64,000 nucleotides of DNA from Rhizobiaceae bacterium (GCA_019635775.1 JAHBYU010000018.1:1-64000); one strand, 5' to 3'. Counted from the stretch's first letter, positions 47,399-56,813 are shown. The notes: generated by a model not told the origin, from the letters alone. Made by a program: numbers and translations.

Positions 47399-48958
47399 AT
47401 GACTATGACCCGTCGCGGCTTTCTGGCCGCAGGAACCGCTGCCCTTGCCACAGCGAAATTACCCGCCTTTGCCCAACAACAGCTTCCCGCCCCGATCCGG
47501 TTGGCGGCCACCACCCGCGTGCTTGATGTCAACGGGCGCGCAGCCACGGTTTTCGGCCTTGCCGGCCCGACCAGCCAGGGGCTTGTGCTCGATCCCGGCC
47601 AGCGCTTCCGGGTTGACCTGACGAATAACCTTCCGGAGCCGACGCTGGTCCACTGGCACGGCCAGATTCCGCCCAACATCCAGGACGGCGTGCCCGATAT
47701 TCCGAGGCCGATGCTCAAGCCCGGGGAATCCCGATCCTATGATTTCGAGCCGCTGGCCGGCACCTACTGGATGCACAGCCATGTACCCATGCAGGAGATA
47801 CGCCTGCTTGCCGCACCGCTGATCGTGCGCAGCGCGCAGGATGTCGCCGCCGACCGACAGGAAGTGACGCTGTTCCTGCACGATTTTGCCTTCAAGAGTC
47901 CGGAGGAGGTGATGGCGGAGATCAAGCAGGGCCATGGCGGGGGCTCTCATGGCAGCGGTGGCACCCATGATGAACCGGCTAAAGGCGCAGGCCATTCGAT
48001 GGCTCCGGCGACGGAAACCAAGGAAATGGATCATAGCGCGATGGGGCATGGAACCATGAACCACGACGCCATGGGCGGCGGCATGCAAGGCATGATGCGG
48101 AGTATGATGCCGGGCATGATGGGCGATATGACCGGGATGGAGATGGACCTCAACGACTACGACTGGGACGCCTATCTGGCCAACGATCGCACGCTGGCCG
48201 ATCCCGAAATCGTCAGGGTCGAGCGCGGTGGCCGCGTCCGGCTGCGCGTCATCAACGCCGCCGCCGCGACCGTGTTCTGGATCGATACCGGCAAGGCCGC
48301 TGCCCGGCTGATTGCCGTTGATGGCCATGACATCCGGCCTCTTGACGGCAACAGGTTCGGCCTCGCCATGGGCCAGCGGCTGGATCTGGAACTCGATCTA
48401 CCCGACGAGGCCGGAAGCTGGCCGATCCTTGCCCTGCGTGAAGGCGCCCGCGAACGCACCGGCATCGTTTTGGCCACTGCAGGGGCGCAGATTACGAAGA
48501 TTCCCGAGCTGGCGGAGCAGGAGGCGCCGGCCTTCGACACCGACCTGTCGCAGGAACTTCTGCTTGAGGCTCTGCACGGCCTGCCCGAGCGCTCGGTCGA
48601 GCGCAGCCATATGGTCATGCTGGGGGGCACGATGGATCCTTATGTCTGGACCATCAACGGCGCCGTCTGGGGCCAGCATCGCCCCGTCGTCGCCACAACC
48701 GGCGAGCGCGTGCAACTCAGCTTCCACAACATGTCGATGATGGGCCACCCCATGCATCTGCACGGCCATGTCTTTCAGGTCGTCGACATCAACGGCCGCA
48801 AGGTCGACGGGGCGCGGCGCGACACGGTCTATGTGCCGCCGATGTCGATGGTGACCGTCTCGCTCGATGCGGGAGAAGCCGCCCGCTGGATGCTGCATTG
48901 CCACCACATGCCGCATCTGGAAACCGGCATGATGACCGAATTCCAGGTGACGGCATGA
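47399..48958 (+). CDS. Multicopper oxidase, CopA type (periplasmic copper resistance)
   Basis: 519 residues. A Tat signal (MTRRGFLAAGTAALATA) is followed by three cupredoxin domains. Copper ligands: VHWHGQ, YWMHSH, then HPMHLHGH and HCHHMPHLETGMM (type 1 Cys, His and Met, plus the type 2/3 His sets). A Met/His-rich insert at about residues 175-245 (MDHSAMGHGTMNHDAMGG, MMRSMMPGMMGDM) resembles the copper-binding loops of CopA/PcoA. It probably oxidises Cu(I) in the periplasm. Stop overlaps the cytochrome c start by four bases. Confidence 0.93.
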   Translation: MTMTRRGFLAAGTAALATAKLPAFAQQQLPAPIRLAATTRVLDVNGRAATVFGLAGPTSQGLVLDPGQRFRVDLTNNLPEPTLVHWHGQIPPNIQDGVPDIPRPMLKPGESRSYDFEPLAGTYWMHSHVPMQEIRLLAAPLIVRSAQDVAADRQEVTLFLHDFAFKSPEEVMAEIKQGHGGGSHGSGGTHDEPAKGAGHSMAPATETKEMDHSAMGHGTMNHDAMGGGMQGMMRSMMPGMMGDMTGMEMDLNDYDWDAYLANDRTLADPEIVRVERGGRVRLRVINAAAATVFWIDTGKAAARLIAVDGHDIRPLDGNRFGLAMGQRLDLELDLPDEAGSWPILALREGARERTGIVLATAGAQITKIPELAEQEAPAFDTDLSQELLLEALHGLPERSVERSHMVMLGGTMDPYVWTINGAVWGQHRPVVATTGERVQLSFHNMSMMGHPMHLHGHVFQVVDINGRKVDGARRDTVYVPPMSMVTVSLDAGEAARWMLHCHHMPHLETGMMTEFQVTA

Positions 48959-49398
48959 AAAAGGCGGGATTTCTGTTTCTTGCCGTCGCGTTGGTCGCAG
49001 CAGGCATCTGGGGTTGGCGCAGCACCGGCGGGGGCGCATCGCCCGCGCAACAGGTCGAACGGATCGCGCTCGGGCGCACGCTCTACGCCGACAATTGCGC
49101 GAGCTGCCGTGGCGTCGATCTTGAAGGCCAGCCGGACTGGAAGTCGCCGGGCTCCAACGGCCGCCTGCCGGCGCCGCCGCATGATGCGAGCGGCCACACC
49201 TGGCATCATTCCGATGAGCAGTTGTTCGCGATCACCAAGTTCGGAACCGCCGCACTCGTCGGCAATGGCTATGAGAGCGACATGATCGGCTTCGGCGAAA
49301 GTCTCGGCGATGACGACATCCGCGCCGTGCTGGACTATATCAAAAGCACCTGGCCGGAGCGTGAGGCCCTGCATCAGCGCAAGGTTTCAGGCCTTTGA
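48955..49398 (+). CDS. Small c-type cytochrome with altered heme motif (CASCR)
   Basis: 147 residues. N-terminal membrane anchor or signal (AGFLFLAVALVAAGIWGW), then a class I cytochrome fold: LYADNCASCRGVDLEGQPDW, the likely Met ligand in GYESDMIGF, and a C-terminal helix DDIRAVLDYIKSTWP. The heme-attachment motif should be CxxCH; here residue 52 is Arg (CGT at 49108-49110) instead of His. One base change from CAT would produce it. Covalent heme attachment is therefore doubtful. Coupled to the multicopper oxidase, whose electrons it would be expected to accept or deliver. Confidence 0.85.
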   Translation: MKKAGFLFLAVALVAAGIWGWRSTGGGASPAQQVERIALGRTLYADNCASCRGVDLEGQPDWKSPGSNGRLPAPPHDASGHTWHHSDEQLFAITKFGTAALVGNGYESDMIGFGESLGDDDIRAVLDYIKSTWPEREALHQRKVSGL

Positions 49399-49404
49399 CG
49401 ATGC

Positions 49405-49433
49405 GGGCTGCGGCGACCATTACGTCGCAGCCC
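49405..49433. terminator. Hairpin between convergent cytochrome and oxidoreductase genes
   Basis: GGGCTGCG (49405-49412) pairs with CGCAGCCC (49426-49433), 8 bp with an inner GAC/GTC pairing. It lies in the 70 bp gap between convergent genes and could end both transcripts; no clear T-run. Confidence 0.45.
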
Positions 49434-49468
49434 ACCCGCATGCAGACTGCGGCCTGACTTCGTTCCTG

Positions 49469-50890
49469 CTACTCCAGCGCCTCGACGCCGATCGGCCCGC
49501 AGCCGGCAAGATCGGATATGCTGCATGGTGGCAGTTCGCGTGCGATCATGCGGAGCGCGGTTCGCAAACCCTCTTCCAGGGTCGGATGGTAGAACGGCAT
49601 CCGGAGAAGATCGTGGACCGTCAGCTTCTGGCCGATCGCCAGGGCGAGGAGATGGCCCATATGCTCGGCTGCCGGTGCGACCATCTCGGCTCCGAGCAGC
49701 CGTCCATTCTCACGCGCAGCATAGAGCCGGAGCAGCCCGTAATTTTCCTGCATGGTGCGGGCGCGCCCCTGACGGGCGAAGCTCACTTCGCCCGTCAGGA
49801 TCGTCCTGGGATTGAGTTCCCCCGCCCTTTGGCCGACCGAGGCGATCTGCGGATCGGAGAATACGACGCTTAACGGGATGCGGCGGGACAGATGGATCGG
49901 ATTTTCGCTGGTGGCGTTAAGCCCGGCAATGTGGCCGTCGTCGGCTCCTTCATGCAGCAGCGGCCTCTGCCCGTTGGCGTCTCCAGCAAGAAAGATTGTG
50001 GTGTCACCGATCCGCATCGTGTTTGAGTCGACCTCCGGCATGCCCTTGTCATCGAGCGGCACGCCGAGAGTATCAAGTCCCAGTCCTTTCAGATTCGGCC
50101 GCCGACCGACGGAAGCGATGACCTTGTCGACGACGACATTGCCGCCATCCCATCGCATCTCTATCCCGTCATCGGCTTCTGCAAGCTCGACCTGCGCCCC
50201 GAGATGAATAGCGAACTCTTGCGCAAGCAGGTCTTGTGCGACCTGTGCAATCCTCTCGTCCGAAACGCCTGCGATCCGGTCGGCGCCGTCAAAGCCGTAG
50301 ACCTCGATCCCCAGCCGCGCCAGAGCCTGCGCGATCTCTACGCCGATCGCGCCGAGGCCGACCACCCCGATCCGCCGCGGCAGGTCCTTCTGCTCGAACA
50401 GCGTGTCCGAAGTGATGATCCGGTCGCCGAACGCGCGCCACTGTTCCGGCACGATCGGGCTCGATCCCGGCGCCAGCACGATCCGCTTCGCTTCGATGAC
50501 GTGCTCGCCGGCGATCAGCCGGTTTGGGCCGTCGAGGCGCGCATGGGCCGCGATGTTGCGCGAGCCCAGATCCTCCGTCGCTTTCAAAACGCCGGAAACG
50601 AAGTGGTCGCGCAGCACCCGCACACGATGCAAGACCGCGGGAATGTCGGCCACGAGCGCTTCGCCGCCACGGATTCCGAACTCGTCGAGCCGGGTTCGTG
50701 CATGAAAGGCGTTGGCCGCGGCGATGAGCGCTTTGGATGGCATGCACCCGACGCGGGCGCAGGTCGTGCCGTAGGACCCGGCATTGATCAGAACGAAATC
50801 GTCCGTCCGCTTGCGAATCTCGCGCAACGCGGCAAGCCCGGCGGTGCCCGCACCGACGATAGCGACGTCTACCCGTTCGATGTTGCTCAT
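49469..50890 (-). CDS. FAD-dependent disulfide oxidoreductase (dihydrolipoyl dehydrogenase/mercuric-reductase-like)
   Basis: 473 residues from ATG 50890 (GGAGGTC upstream). FAD motif VAIVGAGTAGLAALREI, redox-active pair GTTCARVGCMPSK (C-x4-C), NAD motif VVGLGAIGVEIAQAL, FLAGDANG and a complete C-terminal interface domain with the catalytic FYHPTLEEGL (His-Glu pair). It is thus a complete member of the family, unlike the truncated half in the fusion at 33709-37170. Lies 34 bp after cueR on the same strand, so the substrate may be a copper- or thiol-related disulfide; not determined. Confidence 0.88.
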   Translation of the reverse strand: MSNIERVDVAIVGAGTAGLAALREIRKRTDDFVLINAGSYGTTCARVGCMPSKALIAAANAFHARTRLDEFGIRGGEALVADIPAVLHRVRVLRDHFVSGVLKATEDLGSRNIAAHARLDGPNRLIAGEHVIEAKRIVLAPGSSPIVPEQWRAFGDRIITSDTLFEQKDLPRRIGVVGLGAIGVEIAQALARLGIEVYGFDGADRIAGVSDERIAQVAQDLLAQEFAIHLGAQVELAEADDGIEMRWDGGNVVVDKVIASVGRRPNLKGLGLDTLGVPLDDKGMPEVDSNTMRIGDTTIFLAGDANGQRPLLHEGADDGHIAGLNATSENPIHLSRRIPLSVVFSDPQIASVGQRAGELNPRTILTGEVSFARQGRARTMQENYGLLRLYAARENGRLLGAEMVAPAAEHMGHLLALAIGQKLTVHDLLRMPFYHPTLEEGLRTALRMIARELPPCSISDLAGCGPIGVEALE

Positions 50891-50924
50891 GGCAGTATCC
50901 GACCTCCTGTCTCGACGCTTCCTG

Positions 50925-51377
50925 TTACGCTCGCAATTCATCCACCTTACCGAAGCGGCGGGGCTTGCCTTTTGCCGTCAGGAGGCCGTCGCTTTCGGCC
51001 AGTCCCTCAATGATCGGACAGTCGGGCCGATCATCGCCATGACAACGTTTGGCGAGATTTTCCAGCGTTGCGATCATGGCGGCGATCTCGGCCTGCTTCT
51101 GCTTCAGCGCGTCGACATGACCGAGCGCCAGCGCCTTCACGTCGGCGCTTGCTCGTTCGCGATCGCTCCACAGAGCGAGGAGTTCACCGATCTGCTCGAC
51201 CGTGAAGCCGACATCGCGCGCCCCGCGAATGAAACGCAGACGGTGGACGTCGGCATAGTCATAATCGCGATAGCCGCTGTCGCGCCGCGCCGCCTTCGGG
51301 ATCAGGCCGGTCTGTTCATAATAGCGGATCATCTTGGAACTGACCCCCGACGCCTGGGATGCTTCACCAATATTCAT
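50925..51377 (-). CDS. cueR: CueR-type Cu(I)-responsive MerR regulator
   Basis: 150 residues. MerR HTH (MNIGEASQASGVSSKMIRYYEQTGLI) plus dimer helix, and a C-terminal loop CHGDDRPDC with the C-x7-C spacing of the two Cu(I)-binding cysteines in CueR; a Ser precedes ADVK as in sensors of monovalent ions. It overlaps the glutaredoxin gene by four bases and controls, most likely, the two CueR-type promoters at 54302-54400. Confidence 0.9.
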   Translation of the reverse strand: MNIGEASQASGVSSKMIRYYEQTGLIPKAARRDSGYRDYDYADVHRLRFIRGARDVGFTVEQIGELLALWSDRERASADVKALALGHVDALKQKQAEIAAMIATLENLAKRCHGDDRPDCPIIEGLAESDGLLTAKGKPRRFGKVDELRA

Positions 51378-51649
51378 CCGTCTTGTCCTTTCTCCGCATT
51401 ATCCGCACTCAAGCCGAGAGCCGCCGCGATCTTCGGCCGCTGGCTTGTAAACGTGCCGTAGAAGAATTCGTCGGCCACGAAGGTAATGGGTGCGACACGC
51501 ACCCCGGTCCTCGCCCTGACTTCCTCCATGATCGTCACGTCGGTCAGGTCACGTTCATCATATGGGATACCTGACACCTCCAGCCAACGCTTGAGCGCAT
51601 GGCAGTCGGGACAGGTCGGTGTGGTATAGATGACGACAGTCTTGTCCAT
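51374..51649 (-). CDS. Glutaredoxin-family protein
   Basis: 91 residues with a thioredoxin-like fold: YTTPTCPDCHALKRWL carries the redox CPDC motif, VAPITFV is the cis-Pro loop and GTFTSQ lies where the C-terminal glutathione-site residues should be. It could reduce disulfides or glutathionylated targets under metal stress. It starts 72 bp after copA, behind a hairpin, and runs into cueR with a four-base overlap. Confidence 0.85.
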   Translation of the reverse strand: MDKTVVIYTTPTCPDCHALKRWLEVSGIPYDERDLTDVTIMEEVRARTGVRVAPITFVADEFFYGTFTSQRPKIAAALGLSADNAEKGQDG

Positions 51650-51678
51650 GCGGTGATCCTCGATCCTTGATAGGTGGA

Positions 51679-51703
51679 GCCGGGGCGATTTTCTCGCCCC
51701 GGC
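51679..51703. terminator. Hairpin after copA
   Basis: A perfect 10 bp stem GCCGGGGCGA/TCGCCCCGGC with a TTTTC loop. TTTT follows on the plus strand only. It lies between copA and the glutaredoxin gene, both on the minus strand, and probably attenuates copA readthrough. Confidence 0.65.
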
Positions 51704-51720
51704 TTTTGCATGTTTGGGTC

Positions 51721-54270
51721 TTATGCAGCAGCAAGCCGCGCTTGTGTCCCGATTCCGGCATCGGCGGTTTCCATTTCAGCCGCGAGCACGGGTCGGAAAG
51801 CTTTGAGCCGCAGCGCGTTGGACAGAACGAAGACACTCGACAGCGCCATCGCGCCAGCCGCCAGCACCGGCGAGAGCAAGGTGCCCCAGACCGGATAGAG
51901 CACGCCGGCAGCGACCGGGATCAGGGCGGCGTTGTAGGCGAAGGCCCAGAACAGGTTCTGCTTGATGTTGCGGATCGTGGCCTTCGACAGCGCGATCGCG
52001 TTGACCACGCCGCGCAGGTCACCCGACATCAACACTACGTCGGCCGATTCGATGGCGATGTCGGTTCCCGTGCCGATCGCGAGGCCCACATCGGCTTCCG
52101 CCAGCGCCGGCGCGTCATTGATGCCGTCGCCGACGAACGCGACCTTGCGGTCGCCCGAGCGAAGCGCGTGGATCGCTGTCACCTTGCCGTCCGGCAGCAC
52201 TTCGGGAACCACCTCGTCGATGCCGAGCTGACGCGCGACGGCTTGCGCCGTGGCGCGGTTGTCGCCGGTTATCATCGCGACCTTGAGTCCCAGATCATGC
52301 AATGCGCGGATTGCCTCCGGCGTTGTCTCCTTGATCGGGTCGGCGACGGCAATCACCGCCGCGAGCCTGCCGTCGATAGCGGCATAGAGCGGCGATTTGC
52401 CTTCGCCGCCGAGTCGGGCGGCCTCGCCCGCGAATGCGGTCACGTCATGGCCTAGCTGCGTCATATAGCGATCGGCGCCGACCGCGACGTGGCGACCGCC
52501 GACAGTAGCGGCAACCCCATAGCCCGGTACCGCGTCGAAGTCCTCGGGCGTGCCGATCTGCAAGCCGCGTTCTTCCGCCGCCGCGATGATGGCGGTGGCG
52601 ATGGGATGCTCGGACTTTGCTTCCACGGCCGCCACAAGCGCCAGCACCTCGTCGTGCTCGAACCCGGCGGATGGGGTGAGGTCGGTCAGTTCCGGCCTTC
52701 CCTTGGTCAGCGTGCCGGTCTTGTCGAGTGCAACAACAGTGACGTCGCGCAGTGACTGCAACGCTTCGCCCTTGCGGAACAGCACACCGAGCTCAGCGGC
52801 GCGGCCCGTACCGACCATGATCGAGGTCGGCGTCGCCAGCCCCATTGCACAAGGGCAGGCAATGATCAGCACGGCGACCGCATTGACCAGCGCGAAGGTG
52901 AGCGCGGGCGACGGGCCGAAGACCAGCCAGATGAGGAAGGTGGCTGCTGCAACCGCCATCACGGCGGGCACGAACCATGCCGTCACCTTGTCGACCAGCG
53001 CCTGGATCGGCAGCTTCGCCCCTTGCGCCTCTTCAACCATGCGGATGATTTGCGCGAGCATGGTATCCGCGCCGACCTTGGTCGCCCGGAACGAGAAGGC
53101 GCCGGTCTTGTTGATCGTGCCGCCCACGACTTCCGCCCCGGCCTGCTTGGCAACCGGCACCGGCTCGCCGGTAATCATCGATTCATCGACGTAAGAACTG
53201 CCCTCGACCACCTCGCCATCGACGGGCACCCTGTCGCCGGGACGAACCTGAACGATATCATTGGTGAGAACCTCAGACAGCGGAATTTCGACCGTCTGAC
53301 CGTCACGCTCCACGCGCGCGGTCTTCGGCTGCAGCCCGACCAGCCGCTTGATCGCCTCGGAGGTACGGCCCTTGGCCTTCGCTTCGAGATAACGGCCAAG
53401 CAGGATCAAGGTGACGATGACCGCCGCGGCCTCGTAATAGACATTGGCCGTGCCTGCGGGCAGCACCTGCGGCGCAAAGGTCGCGACCACCGAATAGCCC
53501 CAGGCGGCGGCCGTGCCGACCATCACCAGCGAGTTCATGTCCGGCGTGCCGCGCAGCATCGCCGGCACGCCCCGCTTGAAGAAAATTCGTCCCGGTCCAA
53601 ACAGCACGGCTGTGGTCAGCACGAACTGGATCAGCCAGCTCGTCTGCATTCCGATCGTGTTCATCACAATGTCATTGATCGCCGGCACGAGGTGCGAGCC
53701 CATCTCGATGACGAAGACAGGCAGCGTCAGCACCGCTGCGACGAGAAGCGAGCGGCGAAGGCCGTTCATCTCACGCTCGCGGGCCTCCCGTTCGCGCTCG
53801 GTTGCTGCGTCGTCGCCGCCGATCCGATGCGGCTCGTAACCGGCGCCGCGGATCGCGGCCTCCAGATCCTCAAGCGATGCGACACCGGCAAGATAGCGCA
53901 CGCTGACCCGTTCGGTCGCAAGATTGACCGTGGCGGCATTGACACCCGGCACAGCGTTCACGGCCTTTTCGACATGGGCGACGCAGGACGCACAGGTCAT
54001 TCCCGCTACACCGAATTCGGCCGTTATTTCAGGCACGCCATAGCCCGCGCCTTCGACGGCGCGGACGACAGCGGCCGCATCGGGCTTGCCCGTGAAAGCG
54101 ACATCGGCGCGTTCGGTCGCCAGATTGACGCTCACCTTTGCCACATCCGGAAGTTTGGCGACCGCCTTTTCCACATGGGAAACACAGGACGCGCAGGTCA
54201 TCCCTTCAATCGGGATGCTGAGCGTGGAGCCGTCACCGGCCCCGTGCTGCAATGGAACGACATTGGTCAT
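51721..54270 (-). CDS. copA: Cu(I)-exporting P-type ATPase CopA
   Basis: 849 residues from ATG 54270. Two N-terminal HMA domains with GMTCASC motifs (about residues 25 and 95), eight membrane spans, TGEPVP in the actuator, [15 protein letters not shown] ion site, DKTGTLTKG phosphorylation site, HP motif SEHPIA and [11 protein letters not shown]-terminal membrane region YNAALIP and [15 protein letters not shown] hold the other Cu(I) ligands. It pumps cytoplasmic Cu(I) to the periplasm. A CueR-type promoter precedes it. Confidence 0.95.
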   Translation of the reverse strand: MTNVVPLQHGAGDGSTLSIPIEGMTCASCVSHVEKAVAKLPDVAKVSVNLATERADVAFTGKPDAAAVVRAVEGAGYGVPEITAEFGVAGMTCASCVAHVEKAVNAVPGVNAATVNLATERVSVRYLAGVASLEDLEAAIRGAGYEPHRIGGDDAATEREREAREREMNGLRRSLLVAAVLTLPVFVIEMGSHLVPAINDIVMNTIGMQTSWLIQFVLTTAVLFGPGRIFFKRGVPAMLRGTPDMNSLVMVGTAAAWGYSVVATFAPQVLPAGTANVYYEAAAVIVTLILLGRYLEAKAKGRTSEAIKRLVGLQPKTARVERDGQTVEIPLSEVLTNDIVQVRPGDRVPVDGEVVEGSSYVDESMITGEPVPVAKQAGAEVVGGTINKTGAFSFRATKVGADTMLAQIIRMVEEAQGAKLPIQALVDKVTAWFVPAVMAVAAATFLIWLVFGPSPALTFALVNAVAVLIIACPCAMGLATPTSIMVGTGRAAELGVLFRKGEALQSLRDVTVVALDKTGTLTKGRPELTDLTPSAGFEHDEVLALVAAVEAKSEHPIATAIIAAAEERGLQIGTPEDFDAVPGYGVAATVGGRHVAVGADRYMTQLGHDVTAFAGEAARLGGEGKSPLYAAIDGRLAAVIAVADPIKETTPEAIRALHDLGLKVAMITGDNRATAQAVARQLGIDEVVPEVLPDGKVTAIHALRSGDRKVAFVGDGINDAPALAEADVGLAIGTGTDIAIESADVVLMSGDLRGVVNAIALSKATIRNIKQNLFWAFAYNAALIPVAAGVLYPVWGTLLSPVLAAGAMALSSVFVLSNALRLKAFRPVLAAEMETADAGIGTQARLAAA

Positions 54271-54301
54271 GGCAGTCTTCCTTCTCAAATCCATTGCACC
54301 C

Positions 54302-54332
54302 CAGATAAGGCTTCCAACAATGGGAAGGTCAA
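54302..54332 (-). promoter_or_regulatory. CueR-type promoter of copA
   Basis: On the minus strand TTGACC (-35, 54332-54327) and TATCTG (-10, 54307-54302) are separated by 19 bp, the over-long spacer typical of MerR-family promoters. The spacer holds the dyad CTTCC-N8-GGAAG (CueR boxes are of the ACCTTCC..GGAAGG kind). It is 32 bp before the copA ATG. Confidence 0.8.
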
Positions 54333-54369
54333 TGCTTGCGAACAAGATCTTTTTTTCTGGCGGCCACGC

Positions 54370-54400
54370 TTGACCTTGCCATCGTGGCAACGTCCATATC
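54370..54400 (+). promoter_or_regulatory. Second CueR-type promoter, toward copZ
   Basis: TTGACC (54370-54375) and CATATC (54395-54400) with a 19 bp spacer that contains TTGCCATCGTGGCAA, a 6 bp-arm dyad. It points to the HMA gene at 54433. It lies 38 bp from the copA promoter and in the opposite direction. Confidence 0.6.
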
Positions 54401-54432
54401 AGGCAGCGGACACACCATTGAGGAGAGTTCGC

Positions 54433-54639
54433 ATGTTCCAGTTCACCATCCCCGGCATGACCTGCGGCGGCTGCGCCCGCCGGGTCACCAATGCGATCCT
54501 GAGCGTCGATCCGCAGGCGCAAATCGTCACCGATCCACCGTCGCGCGACGTGAAGGTCATCTCAAAGGCAAACGAGCAGGCGCTGCTCGCCGCGCTCGGC
54601 GAAGCCGGCTATCCAGCGGAGCAGCCAGCGGCCGCATGA
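54433..54639 (+). CDS. Copper chaperone CopZ-like HMA protein
   Basis: 68 residues; a compact HMA domain with [17 protein letters not shown] as the Cu(I)-binding loop and the closing [18 protein letters not shown] lies before the ATG. It is divergent from copA and shares the CueR control region, so it likely delivers Cu(I) to CopA. No membrane segment. Confidence 0.9.
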   Translation: MFQFTIPGMTCGGCARRVTNAILSVDPQAQIVTDPPSRDVKVISKANEQALLAALGEAGYPAEQPAAA

Positions 54640-54657
54640 TCAGACTGGCCGCGTCTC

Positions 54658-55635
54658 TCACGAGGCGTGGCCGAAGCGCTGGCGGTATTCGCCCGGTGTC
54701 AATCCGATGAACCGGGCGAATATCTTGCGGAAGGCCCCCGGATCGGCATAGCCCGTCTCCCAGGCGATCTGCTCGACCGTGAGCGCGCTGAACTGGAGCA
54801 GCTCACAGGCCTTACCGACGCGCAGCCGCTGCCCGTATTCCGACGTCGTCATGCCGGTCGCCTTGCGGAAACGGCGCAGGAAGGTGCGCCGTTCGAGACC
54901 TGCTTTCGTCGCCAGCGTTTCCAGAGTGATGTCCTTTGCCCCGGTGTCCTGTAACCAGCGCTGAACCTCCAGAACGGCGGCGTCGCCGTGACCCGTCCGC
55001 GGCGAGAAGATGCTGTAATAGCGTTGCTCGCGCCCCGGCGGGTCCACCAGCAGGAACTTTGCTGCCTGGGTCATCACCTCCGCACCGCGCAGGCGTTCCA
55101 CCAGCCGCAGGCACAGATCGGTCCACGACATCACCCCACCTGCCGTCAGGATCTGGCCACCATCGATCAACAGCCGGTCCACATCGACCGGCACGCGCGG
55201 AAAGCGGTCTCGGAACTGGTCTTCGAGAATCCAGTGCGTCGTCGATGGCCTTCCGTCGAGAAGGCCGGTCTCCGCCAAAAGGAACGCTCCGGCGCAGACC
55301 GAGGCGAGAATTGTGTCGGCGGCATGGCGCTCGCGCAGCCAGGCGAGATAGGGCGCGGCAACTTCGGCCGTCGCCGGAGAACCGAGGCTGGGCGGCAGGA
55401 TCAGGACATCCGGTCCGATGCCCATGGACGTACCACTATTGTAGACCCGCTGCGGCGGGCTGCCTTCCTTCTCGATACGCCAATGACTGACGGCGATCCG
55501 GGTCGGCCCGGAGGTCGCGTGCGGGGCCGGGAACCGGTTGGAAACGACGAAGAGATCGGTCATCGCAAGGATCGCCGACATCTGCGCGCCCGGATAGAGC
55601 AGCAACCCGACCTCTGTCTCCTGTTCCGCAGCCAT
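54658..55635 (-). CDS. GlxA-type AraC-family regulator
   Basis: 325 residues. N-terminal DJ-1/PfpI-like domain (VGLLLYPGAQMSAILAMTDLF, TILASVCAGAFLLAETGLLDGRPSTTHW with the conserved Cys nucleophile-elbow position) and a C-terminal double HTH AraC domain (RTFLRRFRKATGMTTSEYGQRLRVGKACELL, WETGYADPGAFRKIF). Diverges from the cysteine hydrolase gene at 55743 and so is its probable regulator. Confidence 0.9.
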   Translation of the reverse strand: MAAEQETEVGLLLYPGAQMSAILAMTDLFVVSNRFPAPHATSGPTRIAVSHWRIEKEGSPPQRVYNSGTSMGIGPDVLILPPSLGSPATAEVAAPYLAWLRERHAADTILASVCAGAFLLAETGLLDGRPSTTHWILEDQFRDRFPRVPVDVDRLLIDGGQILTAGGVMSWTDLCLRLVERLRGAEVMTQAAKFLLVDPPGREQRYYSIFSPRTGHGDAAVLEVQRWLQDTGAKDITLETLATKAGLERRTFLRRFRKATGMTTSEYGQRLRVGKACELLQFSALTVEQIAWETGYADPGAFRKIFARFIGLTPGEYRQRFGHAS

Positions 55636-55742
55636 TTGTCACTATTGCCCATGATTATGTCGATATCGCCAATGGGCATAGGCCGGGGCGGCCCCTATTG
55701 TCCAGTCATCGCAATCTGATCAGTAAAGAGAAAGGACAAGTC

Positions 55743-56291
55743 ATGAGCAAACGCGCCATCGTCGTCGTCGATCTCCAGAACGACTATTTTGCCGGCGGGA
55801 AGTACGAACTTGTCGGCATCGACAAGGCCGCCGAAAACGCAGCCCGTGTAATCGAGGCGGCCCGCGCGAAGGGCGATCGCGTCATCCACGTCCAGCACAT
55901 CTTCCCCAGCCAGGACGCGCCGTTCTTCACGCCCGATTCAGAAGGCATCGAGATCAATCCGGTCGTCGCTCCGCGCGAGGACGAAACGGTCGTGGTCAAG
56001 AATTACCCGAATTCATTCCTCAAGACCGAACTGAAAGAGATCCTGGACGCCAACGGGATCGAGGATGTCGTGGTCGTCGGTGCGATGAGCCATATGTGCA
56101 TCGACGCGACCACCCGAGCCGCCAGCGATTTCGGCTACAAGACGACTGTCGTTCAGGACGCCTGCGCGACGCGCGATCTGGAACATGAGGGGGTCACCGT
56201 GCCGGCTGCTTCCGTCCATGCCGCCATGATGTCGGCACTTGGCTTCGCCTATGCGACAATCACGGATACCGAGGCTTACGTCGCGCAGTAG
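55743..56291 (+). CDS. Cysteine hydrolase, isochorismatase/nicotinamidase-like
   Basis: 182 residues from ATG 55743 with AAAGGAC upstream. Family triad visible: VVVDLQNDYF (Asp), VVVKNYPNSFL (Lys) and VGAMSHMCIDATTRAASDFGY (Cys in MSHMCID). Isochorismatase-like hydrolases act on amides such as nicotinamide or on N-carbamoyl compounds; the substrate is not clear. Divergent from the GlxA-type regulator. A 12 bp hairpin terminates it. Confidence 0.88.
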   Translation: MSKRAIVVVDLQNDYFAGGKYELVGIDKAAENAARVIEAARAKGDRVIHVQHIFPSQDAPFFTPDSEGIEINPVVAPREDETVVVKNYPNSFLKTELKEILDANGIEDVVVVGAMSHMCIDATTRAASDFGYKTTVVQDACATRDLEHEGVTVPAASVHAAMMSALGFAYATITDTEAYVAQ

Positions 56292-56304
56292 CTGTACGCC
56301 AATG

Positions 56305-56332
56305 CCTGATGACGGCCACAGCCGTCATCAGG
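56305..56332 (+). terminator. Hairpin after the cysteine hydrolase
   Basis: A perfect 12 bp stem CCTGATGACGGC/GCCGTCATCAGG with a 4-base loop, 14 bp after the stop codon, followed by T/C-rich sequence. The 349 bp from 56333 to 56681 carry only low-quality frames. Confidence 0.75.
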
Positions 56333-56681
56333 TCCTCTGGTCCGGTGATTTCCGTATTCAGCGGACCCAGAGCGAAATCCATCTGCCGGGGCACGAATAC
56401 TGCTCCTAGCGGATGGCGCATCTGTTTGCGGCAGCATCAGCCTATCCGGAGAAGACAACATGTCCCCAGAGATCATCGGTACGCGCGTCGGCACAGCGCC
56501 GGTTCCCGTCTCCATCCTCGACTTCGCCATGGCCGGGCAAGGTCTTTCTGGTCTGCTCGGAGAAGCCGGGAGAAGAATCATGAGCCGTCATCTGAAGGAT
56601 TCCAACATGCCTGACATACTTCATCGTGAGACGGCGCTGCGGCCCTATTGGCTCGTCCGGCCTGTGCGGGGATGCGGCGCC

Positions 56682-56795
56682 ATGACATCCGCCATCGTCA
56701 GCAACGACGCGCCCCGAACGGTCTCGCACTGGTTCTGGTGATCGGGGCGGGCATCGTGTCCGGGTTCCAGGTCGTCAAACCCCACGACATTCTTG
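56682..56795 (+). pseudogene. MFS transporter N-terminal remnant, frameshifted
   Basis: ATG 56682 reads MTSAIVSNDAP in one frame; a +1 shift then gives NGLALVLVIGAGIVSGFQVV, the first membrane span of CynX/NimT-like MFS transporters as I know them. After that the homology stops, and the LysR gene ends at 56814 on the other strand. Only about 35 codons survive. Low-certainty call from pattern recognition. Confidence 0.4.
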
Positions 56796-56813
56796 ATTCG
56801 AGGGCTGCCATCC

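Noticed and set aside
56460-56741. 93-codon plus-strand frame after the cysteine hydrolase
   Set aside because: Only its last part matches a transporter start and then leaves frame; the earlier part has no support.
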